Origin: DATBQN01 sp963799925
Lineage (GTDB): Bacteria > Acidobacteriota > Thermoanaerobaculia > Multivoradales > UBA5704
Length of the DNA stretch: 64,000 nt
Assembly (NCBI GenBank): GCA_963799925.1
Contig: CAWCYZ010000001.1
Coordinates: 1-64,000 of the forward strand
Direction of reading: 5' to 3'
The notes under the pieces were generated by a model. That model searched no databases. It was not told where the DNA came from and saw nothing but the letters and a program-made list of their open reading frames with translations. Below are positions 10,857 through 21,659 of the stretch, piece by piece. Within the stretch, counting starts at the first letter, position 1. Each line of letters begins with the position of its first letter. A program made the translations under genes and the position numbers.

Positions 10857-12252
10857 ATGGCGATGGATACAAAACACGAAGACTTGCAGAGCCTGCGCAT
10901 CGACCGCTCACAGCGCGGCGACAACAGCGGAGAGCCGCCCGCCTGGGCGCGCCGTTACATCATCGTTGGCATCGCGATCGTCGTCCTGCTTGGACTGTTC
11001 GCGCTCGCCTATCGCGCATTCTCATCCGACACGCCCGAGGTCGAGGTCGTCCGCGCTTCGGCCGAGACAAGCAATAGCAGCGATGCCGGAGGAACCGTGC
11101 TTTCCGCCACCGGCTACATCGTCGCCCACCACACCATCAATGTGAATTCGAAGGTCACCGGACGCCTGGAATGGATTGGCGTCGAAAAGGGCGACAAGGT
11201 AAAAGAGGGCCAGGTCATTGGTTCGGCTTGGAGCATCAGGAATTCCAGGCATCGTACAACCAGGCCAGAGGGCGCCGTGGAGAATGCCCGCGCCTACCTG
11301 CAGGAACTGCAGCACGGATCGCGTCCCGAAGAAATCCAGCAGGCGCAGCATAATCTCGACGAAGGCCGCGCCACGCTCGCGAATGACAAGCTCACGCTCG
11401 ATCGCACGAAAGAACTGGCCGCCGGCGGAGTCGATCTCACGGCAGCAGCTCGACGACGCCTCCGCAAAATTCGAGGCCGACCAGCAACGCGTGAATTCCC
11501 TGACGCGAGGGCTTTGAGATGGCGAAGATCGGGCCGCGTGCCGAAGAACTTGTCCGCGCTCAAGGCGCACTTACGCAGGCGCAAGGACAACTGGAGTACG
11601 CCAAGTCTCAACTCGATGCCACCGTCATTCGAGCGCCTGTCACCGGAACGATTCTGGATCGCACCGCGGAAAAAGGCGAGTTGATCACCGCCCAGTTCGC
11701 CAGCGCTGCCGCTGGAGGGCCGCAAGGATCCGTCGTTTCGCTTGCCGACTTGAACGATCTGCAGGTGGAACTCGACATCGCGCAGGCAGACTTCGCGCGG
11801 CCTGAGTCCAACGCAAAAAGGGGTCGTCACGACCGACGCCTATCCCGACAAAGCGTACGACGGGCAGATCGCACAAATTTCTCCGGAAGCAAATCGGCAG
11901 AAGGCGACCGTGCAGGTGAAGGTGCAGGTGCTGAATCCCGGGAAATATTCGGACGTTCAACTGCGGCCGGAGATGAATGCGACCGTGCGCTTCCTGGCCA
12001 ATGAGGTCGCCGAAGAATACGAAGGCCCCGGCAGGAGTGTTCGTGCCTGCAACGGCGATGCGCGACCGCGATGGAAAGAAGATCGTCTTCATCGCCTACA
12101 ACGGAAAGGCCGTGGCGCGCGAGATTCACGTCACGAGCCAACGCGCCGATGGCGCGCTGGTCGACGGATTGGTCGGCGGGGAAAGCGTCATCACCACCGC
12201 TCCGGCCACGCTGAAAGATGGAGACAAAATTAAAATTAAGGGGCAATCATGA
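10857..12252 (+). CDS. periplasmic membrane fusion protein (HlyD/RND-MFP type)
   Basis: About 465 residues with one N-terminal anchor helix (YIIVGIAIVVLLGLFALAY). Then come a lipoyl half-motif (GGTVLSATGYIVAHHTINVN), a long coiled-coil hairpin rich in Ala, Gln and Glu (residues about 125-230), the second lipoyl half (LDATVIRAPVTGTILDRTAEKG) and beta-barrel and membrane-proximal domains ending DGDKIKIKGQS. Frame changes lie near 11,225, 11,265, 11,440, 11,515, 11,805 and 12,035. The stop overlaps the ATG of the ATPase gene by four bases. It links inner-membrane permeases to an outer-membrane channel; no TolC gene is seen in this part. Confidence 0.85.
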
Positions 12253-12963
12253 GCACAGTCGCACAAACCAACGTTGCCACGAGCACGAAGGTCGTTCAGG
12301 TTCGCGGCGTCAGCAAGGTCTTCAAGCGCGATGCCTTTCAGGTGACGGCGCTCGATGACGTCTCCATCGACATCGCCAAAGGCGAGTTTCTCGCGCTGAT
12401 GGGGCCGTCGGGCTCGGGCAAGACGACGCTGCTGAATATGATCGCGGCGATCGACCGTCCGACTGCCGGCGAACTGCTGGTGCAAGGGCAGGATATTTTC
12501 CGCTTCAATGATGCGCAGATTGCGCGCTGGCGCAACGAGCATATCGGCTACGTGTTTCAGACGTTCAATCTGATCCCGGTGCTCTCCGCGTTTGAAAATG
12601 TGGAATTGCCGCTTGCTGCTGACCAAGCTGACTGCGCAGCAGCGCCGCGATCACGTCATGACGGCGTTCAAGCTCGTTGGACTGGAAGATCGCGTCCATC
12701 ACTTGCCCAAGCAACTGTCCGGCGGACAGGAACAGCGAGTCGCAATCGCGCGCGCTATCGTGAGCGATCCGACTTTATTGTTGGCGGACGAACCGACCGG
12801 CGACCTGGACAGCCATTCCGCCACGGAAGTATTGGAGATTTTGAAGCGATTGAATGAGGATTTTCAGAAGACCATCGTGATGGTGACGCACGATCCGCAT
12901 GCCGCGTCTTACGCGCACGTGACCCGGCACCTGGAAAAAGGGATGCTGCTGCCGCCGGCGTAA
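12249..12963 (+). CDS. ABC transporter ATPase, MacB/LolD type (one shift)
   Basis: A 235-residue ATPase with Walker A GPSGSGKT (about residue 56), Q-loop FQTFNLIPV, signature LSGGQ, Walker B LLLADEP and the switch His in VTHDPH. A single extra base near 12,615 breaks the frame between NVELPL and LTKLTAQQRR. It overlaps the preceding fusion protein gene by four bases (ATGA), implying coupled translation. Family knowledge: such ATPases drive FtsX-type permeases that push substrates through a fusion protein and do not import. Substrate unknown. Confidence 0.9.
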
Positions 12964-13045
12964 GGACTGTCGCCTGCAGACAGGGCGTGCGGGCTCAGCG
13001 GCTATGCACTCGCGGCCAATGCCGCTCGACGCGACCGGAAGTTGT

Positions 13046-13598
13046 CTACGCGACATTCGAGGCGAAGCGATCTTCCGTGCCGCCGACCGGTGGTGTCACC
13101 GGCATATCCGCGACCCATCGCCATGCACGCCTGCCATTCGCCATCACTGCCTCGGCTTCGCCGTATTCGACCAGCCGATTCAGGACAGTAGTCACCGAGG
13201 CCATCGGATCTTTATGCCGCGCCAGCAAGGCCGGCATCTTTTCCTGGAAATAATCGCAAATATCGCGGGAATTCATGGCGCTGCCCGATTCCATCAGGAT
13301 CATGCGGCAAGCCTTGGTGAAGCCCGGCTGGCGGCCGCTGCTCTTGCGATCCACCAGTTCCATCAGCTCTTCATTCAGCACGGCCATCGCCAAAGAGGTT
13401 GGCCAGTCCGGAAATCGTCTGCTTGACGGTGCCGATTCGCTTCATAACATCGGCGCGCTGTTGCAGCAGCATGCGCAATTCCTCGTGCGCCTGGCGAATA
13501 ACTTCCTGCACGTGCCCCACATCGTACCGATCGATCGGCTTGAACACACCATTCGCTTTTTGCCCGTTTTCCATACGCCCCCCACAGACATTTCTCAA
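13046..13598 (-). CDS. hypothetical protein with coiled-coil N terminus and winged-helix-like C terminus (one shift)
   Basis: About 184 residues across a shift near 13,385. The start used is MRNVCGGRMENGQK at 13598. The N-terminal third is helical (HVQEVIRQAHEELRMLLQQ) with an apparent coiled coil. The C-terminal part (MNSRDICDYFQEKMPAL then SVTTVLNRLVEYGEAEAV followed by WRW) has the spacing of a winged helix and resembles HARE-HTH-like modules. DNA binding is therefore plausible but not proven. It is convergent with the ATPase gene at 12249-12963. Confidence 0.55.
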
Positions 13599-13926
13599 GT
13601 CGATAAGCGCGCAACTCCACGTAGAGTTCTATACGCGACCAGCCGGCCCTGATGTTCCCGTCTAAAGTTAAGCCGGAATGTCGAGGATTTAGACGAACCA
13701 ACTGCGGATTGGTTAACACGAAATGAATGTCGACCTGAGATGCTTCACGCTTGCAAGGGCCGCACAGCCTACAGTGCCACCCTCGAATGCATCGGCTTCA
13801 CGAACGCCACAACGGGGACCCGCGCCGCTTTTGACGCAGGTCGATGAACGTTTCGGCAATTCCACGGAATATTCCGCTAAACTCTGGGCCGCTGGATTCC
13901 GATGGTAACGCTATGGAGCCTTTCCC
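13599..13926. other. intergenic region, nothing recognised
   Basis: This is the common 5' region of the divergent genes at 13046-13598 and 13927. I see no RNA gene and no clear repeat, and the short open frames in it have no ribosome site. Confidence 0.5.
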
Positions 13927-15937
13927 GTGGTAACGGCAGCAAAACCCGCTCTCATCCCCAGCCTCCTCCGGGTCCTGCTGGTTGGCGACCAGGAAGAAGA
14001 TTTTTTTCTGATCCGAGAAATTTTTGAACGTACGCGCAAACTGCTGGCGGCGGACCTGGATCACGCCCGCACCATTGAAGAAGCAAGAATCATGATGCGG
14101 CAGGCGCGATATGGATTGGTTCTCTTTGAACATCAAGACCGGAGATCGCGGAGGCGATTCAACTGGTCACGGACTTCCTGCGCGAAGGGGTATCGGTACC
14201 GTTTATTGTGCTCACCGAAGATGCCGACGAAAAGACTGTCGCAGAAATCATCGAAGCTGGCACCTGGAACTGCATCGCCAAATCGCAACTGGACGGGACG
14301 ACCCTTGTCCGCACGATTCGCAACACTCTGGCTCTCCACTCTTTGCAGATCAGAACAGCAATTTGCGGAGGAATCTCTGCGGAAGCTCTCGCGCGCGGTC
14401 GAGCAATCGGCCGACTCCGTCATCATCACCAATCGCGATGGAGTCATCGAATACGTCAATCCTGCATTCGAGCAGATGACCGGCTATCACCACGAAGAGG
14501 TATGCGGAAGAACTCCACGCATTCTCAAGTCCGGAGAGCAGTCGTCTGAGATGTATCAGGAAATGTGGAAGACGATTCTGGAGGGAAAAGTTTTTCGCGG
14601 GATTCTGGTCAACCGGAAGAAGACTGGAGATCTGTATTACGTTGAGCAGAGCATTTGCCCAGTACGCGATCAAAGCGGCCAGATCACGCACTTCATCAGC
14701 AATGGCCGCGATCTGACGGAACGGTTGCGGCTCGAGGCGCAACTATTGCAGGCGCAAAAAATGGACGCGATCGGCCGTCTGGCGGGCGGCGTCGCTCACG
14801 ACTTCAACAATCTGCTGACGATCATCACCAGCTATTCCGAATTGGCTTTGGATGCGGTGCCAGCAGACAGTCCGCTGGAATCGAAGATTCATGAAATTCT
14901 GCTGGCGGCGCGCCGCGCGGCCGAACTGACTCGCCAGCTTCTCGCCTTCAGCCGGAAGCAGCCCCAAACTCTGCGGTCGGTGGAACTCAACCAGGTCGTC
15001 GCCGGGATATCCAAAACCCTGCCGCGTCTCATCGGGGAAGACATCGATTTCGCCTTCGTTCCAGGCGAGAGCCTTGGGCGCTGTCCGGGTCGACGCCATG
15101 CAGATTGAACAGGTCCTGATGAACCTCGCCGCCAATGCACGCGATGCCATGCCGAACGGCGGGCGACTCTCGATCGAAACTTCCCAGGTTTATCTCGACT
15201 CCAAATATATCCAGGGCAAACCCGCCGAGATTCCACCGGGGCGCTACGCTGTCATCACCGTCACCGACGATGGAGCCGGAATTCCTCGCGAAGATCTGCC
15301 CCACATCTTCGAGCCTTTTTACACGACCAAGCCGTCGGGAAAAGGCACAGGGCTGGGGCTGGCGACGGTCTACGGCATCGTCAAGCAGAATAAGGGATTC
15401 ATCTGGGTATACAGCGAATCAGACAAGGGCACAGTCTTCAAAATCTACCTGCCCAGCGTCACTGCAAAGAAGCCGGCCGAGGAATTCGAGGAGTTCGCAA
15501 CCACCGTTGCGGAAGATGGGACCGAGACAATTTTGCTGGTGGAAGACGAGTCCGCCGTGAGAAGGGCGACGGCCGAATTCCTTCGCCTGCGTGGTTATCA
15601 CGTGACTCGAAGGGGAAAGACGGCGCTCGACGCTCTTGCAGTGGCGCAGCCTATCCATCGGCTATCGATCTCATGGTCACCGATGTCGTGATGCCTAACA
15701 TCAGCGGTGGAGAACTAGCGAAACAGCTTGGGCCCTCGCGCCCCCAAATGAAGATTCTGTTTGTTTCCGGTTATGCCGGGAAGACGGTGCTCAACCACAA
15801 TGTTGTCGATCTGGAAACCAACTTCCTGCAGAAGCCTTATACCCTGAAGCAGCTTTCGTCGAAGATCCGCGCCGCGCTCAATCTTTCCCACGGGCAGACC
15901 GCAGGGGCCGCTGCGCGAAACTCGCCCGAACGTCTAG
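13927..15937 (+). CDS. hybrid sensor histidine kinase (REC-PAS-HisKA-HATPase-REC), frameshifted
   Basis: Translation starts at GTG 13927. An N-terminal receiver-like domain (LRVLLVGDQEEDFFLIREIF) is followed by a PAS domain (SADSVIITNRDGVIEYVNPA) and a PAC segment. Then come the H-box GGVAHDFNNLL with the phosphorylated His and an ATPase domain with NLAANARDAMP, DDGAGI and GTGLGLATVYGIV. A C-terminal receiver domain (ILLVEDESAVRR, acceptor Asp in LMVTDVVMP, Lys in QKPYT) completes it. Shifts occur near 14,135, 14,350, 15,085 and 15,620. The end at 15937 is inferred: the literal frame stays open to 16143, overlapping the next gene. This chain usually reports to a separate response regulator; none is adjacent. 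Confidence 0.85.
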
Positions 15938-15967
15938 GTATAATGACTGGCGGTCTCGGTTCAATCA

Positions 15968-17144
15968 ATGCTCCCAGGCGCACGCTGCGCGCTTTTTCTA
16001 TTCCTCTTCACCCTGCGTCCAGGAAGAATCCTGGCGGGCGCTTTTGTTCTCATTCTCTGCGGAGCGTTGGTTTACTCGCTGCTGCAAATTATCGCGGCGT
16101 TTCGTTATCTGGCGGTGCATCCACCCGCCCTCGCCTCATTTGAACCAGTCAGCGTGCTCAAACCTCTTGCCGGTCTGGATTTGGATCTTGAGGCGAATCT
16201 GCGAACGTTCTTCGAACAGGATTACCCGCAATTTGAAATCCTGTTTGCGCTTCGAAACCTCCAGGATCCTGCCGCTGCGGTCGTCGCAAAACTTCAGAAG
16301 GAATATCCCGCGATTCCCTCAAAGCTTGTGATTACGGGTGAACCGCCCTATGCCAATGCCAAGGTCTACAGTCTCGAGCGGATGTTTGCGGAAGCGTCCT
16401 ACGACCTGGTCGTGATGGGCGACAGCGACGTTCGCGTCAGCCCGTCTTGCTGCGAACTATCGCCGCAGAATTTCAGGATGATCGCCTTGGCGTTGCCACA
16501 TGCCCTTATCGCGCCGTCCCGGGACCAAGTCTCTGGTCGCGCCTCGAGGCCACCGGCATGAACACGGATTTTTGGGGTAGTGCTCTTGTTGCGCGGATGC
16601 TCGAAGGAATGCGCTTCGCCGTTGGACCAACCATCTCTGCCCGGCGGCGCGTGCTGCAATCCATCGGCGGCTTTGCGCGCGTGAAAGATTATCTGGCGGA
16701 AGATTTTGTCATCGGCAAATTCGCCGCGGAAGCCGGACACGGCGTCATGCTCTCGTCTTATGTCATCGAGCATCACATCGGCGACTCCACGATTGCGGGA
16801 CAACGTTGCGCATCGTCTTCGCTGGGCACGTAGCACACGGCGCTCACGTCCCGCCGGATACGTTGGCCAGTTGTTCACCATGCCCTTGCCGCTGGCGATA
16901 CTGGTCTGCGTTTTCGCGCTGTCATGGTGGCCGGTGCTGCCTGTAACTCTTTTTGTGCGAGGGCTTGCAGCTTGGGTAGTTTCGTCACGCGTCTTACGAG
17001 CGCGGATCAACTGGCTGCTCCTGCCGGCTCGAAGACATGATGGCTTTCTGCTTCTGGCTGGCAGGATTCTTCGGCAACACCATCTCATGGCGCGGCCGGC
17101 GATATCGTCTGTTTGCGGATGGAAAGTTTGAGCTGATGCGATAA
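15968..17144 (+). CDS. membrane glycosyltransferase, ceramide-glucosyltransferase-like (GT21), frameshifted
   Basis: About 390 residues after correcting shifts near 16,440, 16,800 and 17,030. An N-terminal helix (ILAGAFVLILCGALVYSLL) precedes the catalytic domain with VSVLKPLAGLD, the metal site VVMGDSDVRV, FAVGPTISARR and the acceptor motif HRLRWARSTR. C-terminal helices end SWRGRRYRLFADGKF. This order matches GT21 enzymes such as ceramide glucosyltransferase and HpnI. It is tail to tail with a paralogue 16 bp away. Lipid or hopanoid glycosylation is the likely role. Confidence 0.75.
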
Positions 17145-17160
17145 AGATAGATAGACGTGA

Positions 17161-18333
17161 TTACTTTCCGGGACGCACCAGTCTTCCGTTCTTCAATCCA
17201 AACTTCTCGCCGCGCCAAACCACCGTATGGCCTGCAAAGCTAGCAAACCATAGGAAGACGGCAATCAAATCCCGAAAAGGCAGCAGCCACATGCGGGAGA
17301 TCACGCCATCGTCGCGTAACACCGCCAACCCGACGGTAAGAGCGACGGCAGCCCTCAACAACAGAACCACCGCCAAGACTGCCCATGACCATGGCGCTGC
17401 TTGCGCAGTGATCAAGTTCACGACCGCCCACATCACTCCAAAGGTCGAGATCAGCCCGACATATCCTCCAAAGCGCGCATCGCGCACACCGCGGTTCCAT
17501 CGCAGTTGGTGGGAGATGAATCCGCCCCATTCATAGGCTGGAAGATGAGTCTCAACCACAACGTCGGAGAGCACTACTTTTTTCCCGAGGTCAGCGATCC
17601 GACGCCCTAATTCGTAATCGTCTGCCAGATAATCCACAATCGATTGGAATCCGCCGATGTTATCCAGCTCAGCGCGTCGGAAGGCAAGCGTCGATCCCAA
17701 GCCGAAGTGCAGCCCGCCCTCGATCTGCCGTGCCACCAGAACACCCGCGCAAAAGTCCGTACTGATCCCGAGGGACTCAAGCCGTGAGCCAACGGTTCCA
17801 GCCGCAACGCCTCGATATAGGCATGTCACCATTCCAACATTGACATCCTCAAACGGAGCCATCACCCGCCGGAGATAGTCGTTCTCGACTTGGATGTCGC
17901 TGTCGTTCACAAGCAAATGTTCATGCCGGGCGGACTTAACCATCTGCTCAAGATTGCTCACTTTCACATTGGGGCCGAGAATCGTAGGGCAGATCACCAG
18001 CTGGATCGCCTTGTCCGGAAACTCGCGCTGCAACCGCTCAACGCTCTCCACCGCCGGGTCGGCGGCATCACTAACTCCGAAGATGATTTCGTACTCTGGA
18101 TAATCCTGCAGGCAGTGACTGCGAAAACTTTGGTAGATTTCGGGATCGGTGCCCTTGAGCGGCTTAAGAATCGAAACCGGCGGCAATACTTGTGTGGGGC
18201 GGGCACTTTTGCCCGCTTTCCGTCGACGAAGAAATACGCCGCACTCCAGAGACAAAGTAGGTAATAGATGCGAACTGGAGATACAGCCGCAAATCGCAAC
18301 GATCTGGACTGCCCTGAAGATCAAATGAATCAT
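17161..18333 (-). CDS. hpnI: HpnI-like glycosyltransferase (GT21, hopanoid head-group type)
   Basis: An intact frame of 390 residues. Motifs are VSILKPLKGTDPEIY, the metal site LLVNDSDIQV, TLAFRRAELDNIGGF, YLADDYELG and HQLRWNRGVRD, then three C-terminal helices. They match bacteriohopanetetrol-glucosamine biosynthesis enzyme HpnI, which adds N-acetylglucosamine to hopanoid tetrol. Residues about 25-45 look scrambled. A neighbouring frame over 18,200-18,270 reads YYLLCLWSAAYFFV, a better membrane helix, so a pair of compensating indels probably sits there. No other hopanoid genes are in the window, so the substrate assignment is moderate. The paralogue at 15968-17144 has the same motif order. 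Confidence 0.7.
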   Translation of the reverse strand: MIHLIFRAVQIVAICGCISSSHLLPTLSLECGVFLRRRKAGKSARPTQVLPPVSILKPLKGTDPEIYQSFRSHCLQDYPEYEIIFGVSDAADPAVESVERLQREFPDKAIQLVICPTILGPNVKVSNLEQMVKSARHEHLLVNDSDIQVENDYLRRVMAPFEDVNVGMVTCLYRGVAAGTVGSRLESLGISTDFCAGVLVARQIEGGLHFGLGSTLAFRRAELDNIGGFQSIVDYLADDYELGRRIADLGKKVVLSDVVVETHLPAYEWGGFISHQLRWNRGVRDARFGGYVGLISTFGVMWAVVNLITAQAAPWSWAVLAVVLLLRAAVALTVGLAVLRDDGVISRMWLLPFRDLIAVFLWFASFAGHTVVWRGEKFGLKNGRLVRPGK

Positions 18334-18351
18334 GCGCGAGCGCAGGCCTGC

Positions 18352-19613
18352 TTATTCGTACCGCAGCGATTCGATCGGATCGAGATTTGCCGCTTTCCAC
18401 GCAGGATAAATCCCGAAGACGAGCCCGACTCCGGCAGCGGAGGAAAATCCGAAGATCACCCAGAACATTGACATGCGCGCAGGGAGCGATGGCCAGATTG
18501 CGGGAATGACCCACACAACAATTCCACCCGCAATAATGCCGATAATCCCTCCCACAGCGGTCAGCATGATCGCTTCCAGGGTGAACTGCAGCAGGATGTC
18601 GCTCTTCCGCGCCCCAACGGCTTTGCGAACGCCAATTTCGCGCGTTCTTTCCGTGACGCTGACCAGCATGATGTTCATCACGCCAACGCCTCCCACAACG
18701 AGCCCCACACTTGAAATCGCAAACATCCCGACAAATAGCGCTCCGGTGAGCTGGTTCCACACATCCGAAATCGAATCCGAGGTCATAATCGCAAAGTTGT
18801 CTTGCTTATCGAACGCAACTCTCCGCCGGCGCCGCAGCAATTCTCGAATTTCGTCCATCGCCTTTGGCATATCGTCGTGCGAAGTGGCCTTGACGCTGAT
18901 TACGTGCTGCTTCATCTCCGGATGCAAAGTCTTGAACGTCTTTAGGGGAGGATGACGCGATTATCGTTCGGATCCTTACCTCCTCCAAACACCGATTTGA
19001 TCTTATATACGGTCCCGATGACCTGAAACAGCCGGCCCTCGATATTGATTTCTTTGCCGAGCGGATCCTCGTCGCCAAACAACTCATGTTGCGTTTCGTA
19101 GCAGACCACTACCACCGGCGAGTGGTGCTCGTCATCAAAGTCGCTGAACCAGCGACCGGTGGCCATGGGCAAGTCGAACACATCCTTCGCCGATGCCATG
19201 TCCCCTTCCAGGATGGTGTGCCTTGCCTTCTTCTCCTGATACTTCACCGAATAACTGCCCACGCCCAACTCCGGGCGGAAGATTCGCAAGCCAGCTGACA
19301 CCGCTTTGATATGCGGAAGATCACGCATCGCAAGGGCGTCGTCATAAGTAAGCTCCTTGCGCGTGCGCATTTCTTCGGTCATGCGACCAAAAGTGAAGAA
19401 GTCCAGGTGGAATACGAAAATCACATTCGATCCGATGCTGGCAACCAGATCGCGCACGTTATCGTCGAGGCCGCGGCCAATCGACGACACTCCGATCACG
19501 ACCGCCACGCCGATCACGATTCCGAGCACGGTCAGGCCCGACCGCAGCTTATTACCGCGGATCGTGTCCGTCGCCATATGGACGATTTCGCCGAATTCAG
19601 ATTTGCGAAGCAT
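18352..19613 (-). CDS. MacB-type ABC transporter permease (one shift)
   Basis: About 420 residues, with one shift near 18,945. The order is MLRKSEFGEIVHMATDTIRG, the first helix with LTVLGIVIGVAVVIGVSSIG and the periplasmic MacB_PCD domain. The FtsX block carries IMLVSVTERTREIGVRKAVG and the ending GIYPAWKAANLDPIESLRYE. It lies 68 bp downstream of another MacB-type permease (19682) on the same strand and 18 bp from the HpnI-like gene, so an operon is likely. No ATPase is seen with it. Confidence 0.85.
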
Positions 19614-19681
19614 AAAGAGACTGAAGCAATTCGACTGAATTCCAGGTTTTTCCGGAAGCCGAGAGCCGGAAGCCGGAAGCC

Positions 19682-20125
19682 CTACATCTCAAACCGCAGC
19701 GCCACGATCGGATCCAATCGCGCCGCCTTCCGCGCTGGATACACTCCAAAAAATACTCCCACACTCGCTGACACCGACAGCCCGGCCACCACCGCCCACA
19801 GCTTGATCGACGAGGGCATCCCAATCAGTGCAGTCACGATCAGGGCAATCACAACTCCGCCGATAACGCCTAAAGCCCCGCCCACCAAGGCCAGCACCAC
19901 CGATTCAATCAGGAACTGCAGCAGCACATCGTCGCGCTTCGCCCCGAGTGCCTTGCGAATGCCAATCTCGCGCGTACGCTCCGTCACCGAGACCAACATG
20001 ATATTCATGATGACAATGCCACCGACCACTAGCGATACGCCGGCAATTCCGATGGTCGCCATGAAGAACGTGTTGCTAAGTCCGGACCAGATTCCGAGCA
20101 GGCTGGCATTGCTGTTCAGAAAAAT
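19682..20125 (-). pseudogene. C-terminal fragment of a MacB-type permease, cut at about 20,120
   Basis: Only about 145 residues remain: ATIGIAGVSLVVGGIVIMNI, the loop VTERTREIGIRKALGAKRDD, two more helices and the end GVYPARKAARLDPIVALRFE. The first helix and the whole periplasmic domain are missing. Upstream of about 20,125 the sequence changes to a plus-strand gene with a different base composition. The break is therefore a joint and not a natural gene start. The preserved half is uninterrupted. Confidence 0.8.
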
Positions 20126-21194
20126 TCACAAGCGTTTGTCGACGATCCGGGACAATACATCGTCGACACGTACGTTGTTAATCCTGAGAAATTCGATGTA
20201 GGCGTAGGTGAGGGACTGGGCAATTCGGCGTAAAAACCTTGCAAGGACTGGGAGACGCCGCCCGTCATCCCGGCGAATCTTTAGACAAGACTGCCAATAC
20301 GTTGGAGCAAATAGATGCGGTTGCAAAAGATGTGCTTACCGGCAACGTGGTCGACATGGGCAACGACTGGAATGGTTTTTCCAAGACTGCCAAAAAGACC
20401 ACAGACAAAGCAATCGGCGGACTTGATTATTTGACGACTGCCTCTGCGGAAGACCAAGGAAAGGTAATTGGGGAATATTCTGGCACCAAGTGTGATGATC
20501 ACCGCAGCTACTGATGGTGCAGGCGCCACGCTCGAACGCTGGGCAGCCGCCGGCGTCGATGCCAGCAAAGCCGGTGAGGGCGTTGACCTTGTACAAGGCA
20601 CAAAAGATCTCGTCGCCAAAGGCTTTGAAGTTCAAAACAAAATCAAGGAGATCAAGGAGGAACAGGACGAACAGCTGATCAAAGGAATTGCTGGTGATGA
20701 GCATGAAGGCATTGATGAAATCAGCGAAGACTTTCATCACCTGAAGAAGCCTGTGGAGCATGCTATTGACGGGGCACATCACGCCGCTAAGCACTCCGCC
20801 GAAGCTGGACGGAAGATGGGGGACGGCATCAGAACTTCGGAAACACAAGCGGCTGAAGTCGCCTCAAATGCAATCACTAACGTTGGTCTGGACAAAATAG
20901 CAGCCAACAACGACTGGCAATTGCCAAATCTCGAGATCACCGACACGCCGCCCAAATTCGACACGATGCCCTACATCCCCGGTCGCGACAACGACAAGAT
21001 CGAATATATGCCGTACATTCAAACTGGAAAAAGTTGACGCCGGCGCTAACGTAACTAAAGACTTCGCACCACCTGAAACCGGCGAAGAGATCTCCACAGA
21101 AAAATTGTTGGAAGAGCTGAAGAAGCACTCCTGGGCACAACAGATGATTGCCGAAATCGATCGAGCGCAACAAGAAAAACAGTACATTCTCTAA
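20126..21194 (+). CDS. hydrophilic protein of unknown family, 5' end missing
   Basis: I do not recognise this protein. Reading across one-base shifts near 20,231, 20,480 and 21,035 gives about 355 residues from FVDDPGQYIVDTYVVNPEKF to RAQQEKQYIL, ending at TAA 21192-21194. It is rich in Lys, Glu and Asp, with amphipathic helices (IKEIKEEQDEQLIKGIAG) and an Ala/Gly-rich centre. There is no signal peptide, membrane helix or Cys. The start is lost at the joint near 20,120. The layout (helical linker, TPPKF, MPYIPGRDNDKIE) recalls phage or polymorphic-toxin accessory proteins, but this is only an impression. Confidence 0.5.
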
Positions 21195-21388
21195 TGCGTT
21201 GTTCTTTTGCTCCCCGTCGCTACGCTAATTTTGTTCTTACACGATTTCGTTAAATTGGTTCCGTCAGTCTAAATCGCTCCGGTTCTGTAAGTTAGTAGTG
21301 TTAGATACGCAACAAGGCACAGCGGTAGCACACGCAACCGCTTCTTCCTTGCGGTCGATGCCAAAACAAGAATTTCAGGAGCGGAATA

Positions 21389-21538
21389 ATGTGCAGTATC
21401 ACGGCGAAATCGGCTGATGCAAAGGTTTTGATGCGACTGTGGATTCTCGCCCTGGCGGTCACTTATTTAGTGGCATTCGTGCAGGCTTATCATGTAATCC
21501 GCGGGTGCTCGGCGATCGCAACGTGTCAGCAGCGCTGA
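21389..21538 (+). CDS. small single-helix membrane peptide
   Basis: A 49-residue frame starts at ATG 21389 with AGGAGCGG centred about 8 nt upstream. It contains one hydrophobic stretch (LWILALAVTYLVAFVQAY) and ends CSAIATCQQR. Because shifts are frequent here it may be the front of a longer membrane protein; another hydrophobic stretch (AIILLGYLHT) follows near 21,640, just before the composition changes. Function unknown. Confidence 0.4.
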   Translation: MCSITAKSADAKVLMRLWILALAVTYLVAFVQAYHVIRGCSAIATCQQR

Positions 21539-21659
21539 CGCGAACGCTGCCAAATCACAAAAAGGTGGACTTGCAGTTTACTCCTGAGCCGGCTGGCAGC
21601 GCCAGGTTGCCGGATTTAGCCTGTTTGCCGCAATCATTTTGCTCGGTTATCTGCATACC

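Noticed and set aside
15935..15950. TATAAT promoter element before the GT21-like gene
   Set aside because: TATAAT is present at about 15,940 but no -35 element is found at the right spacing, and it lies within the uncertain kinase gene end.
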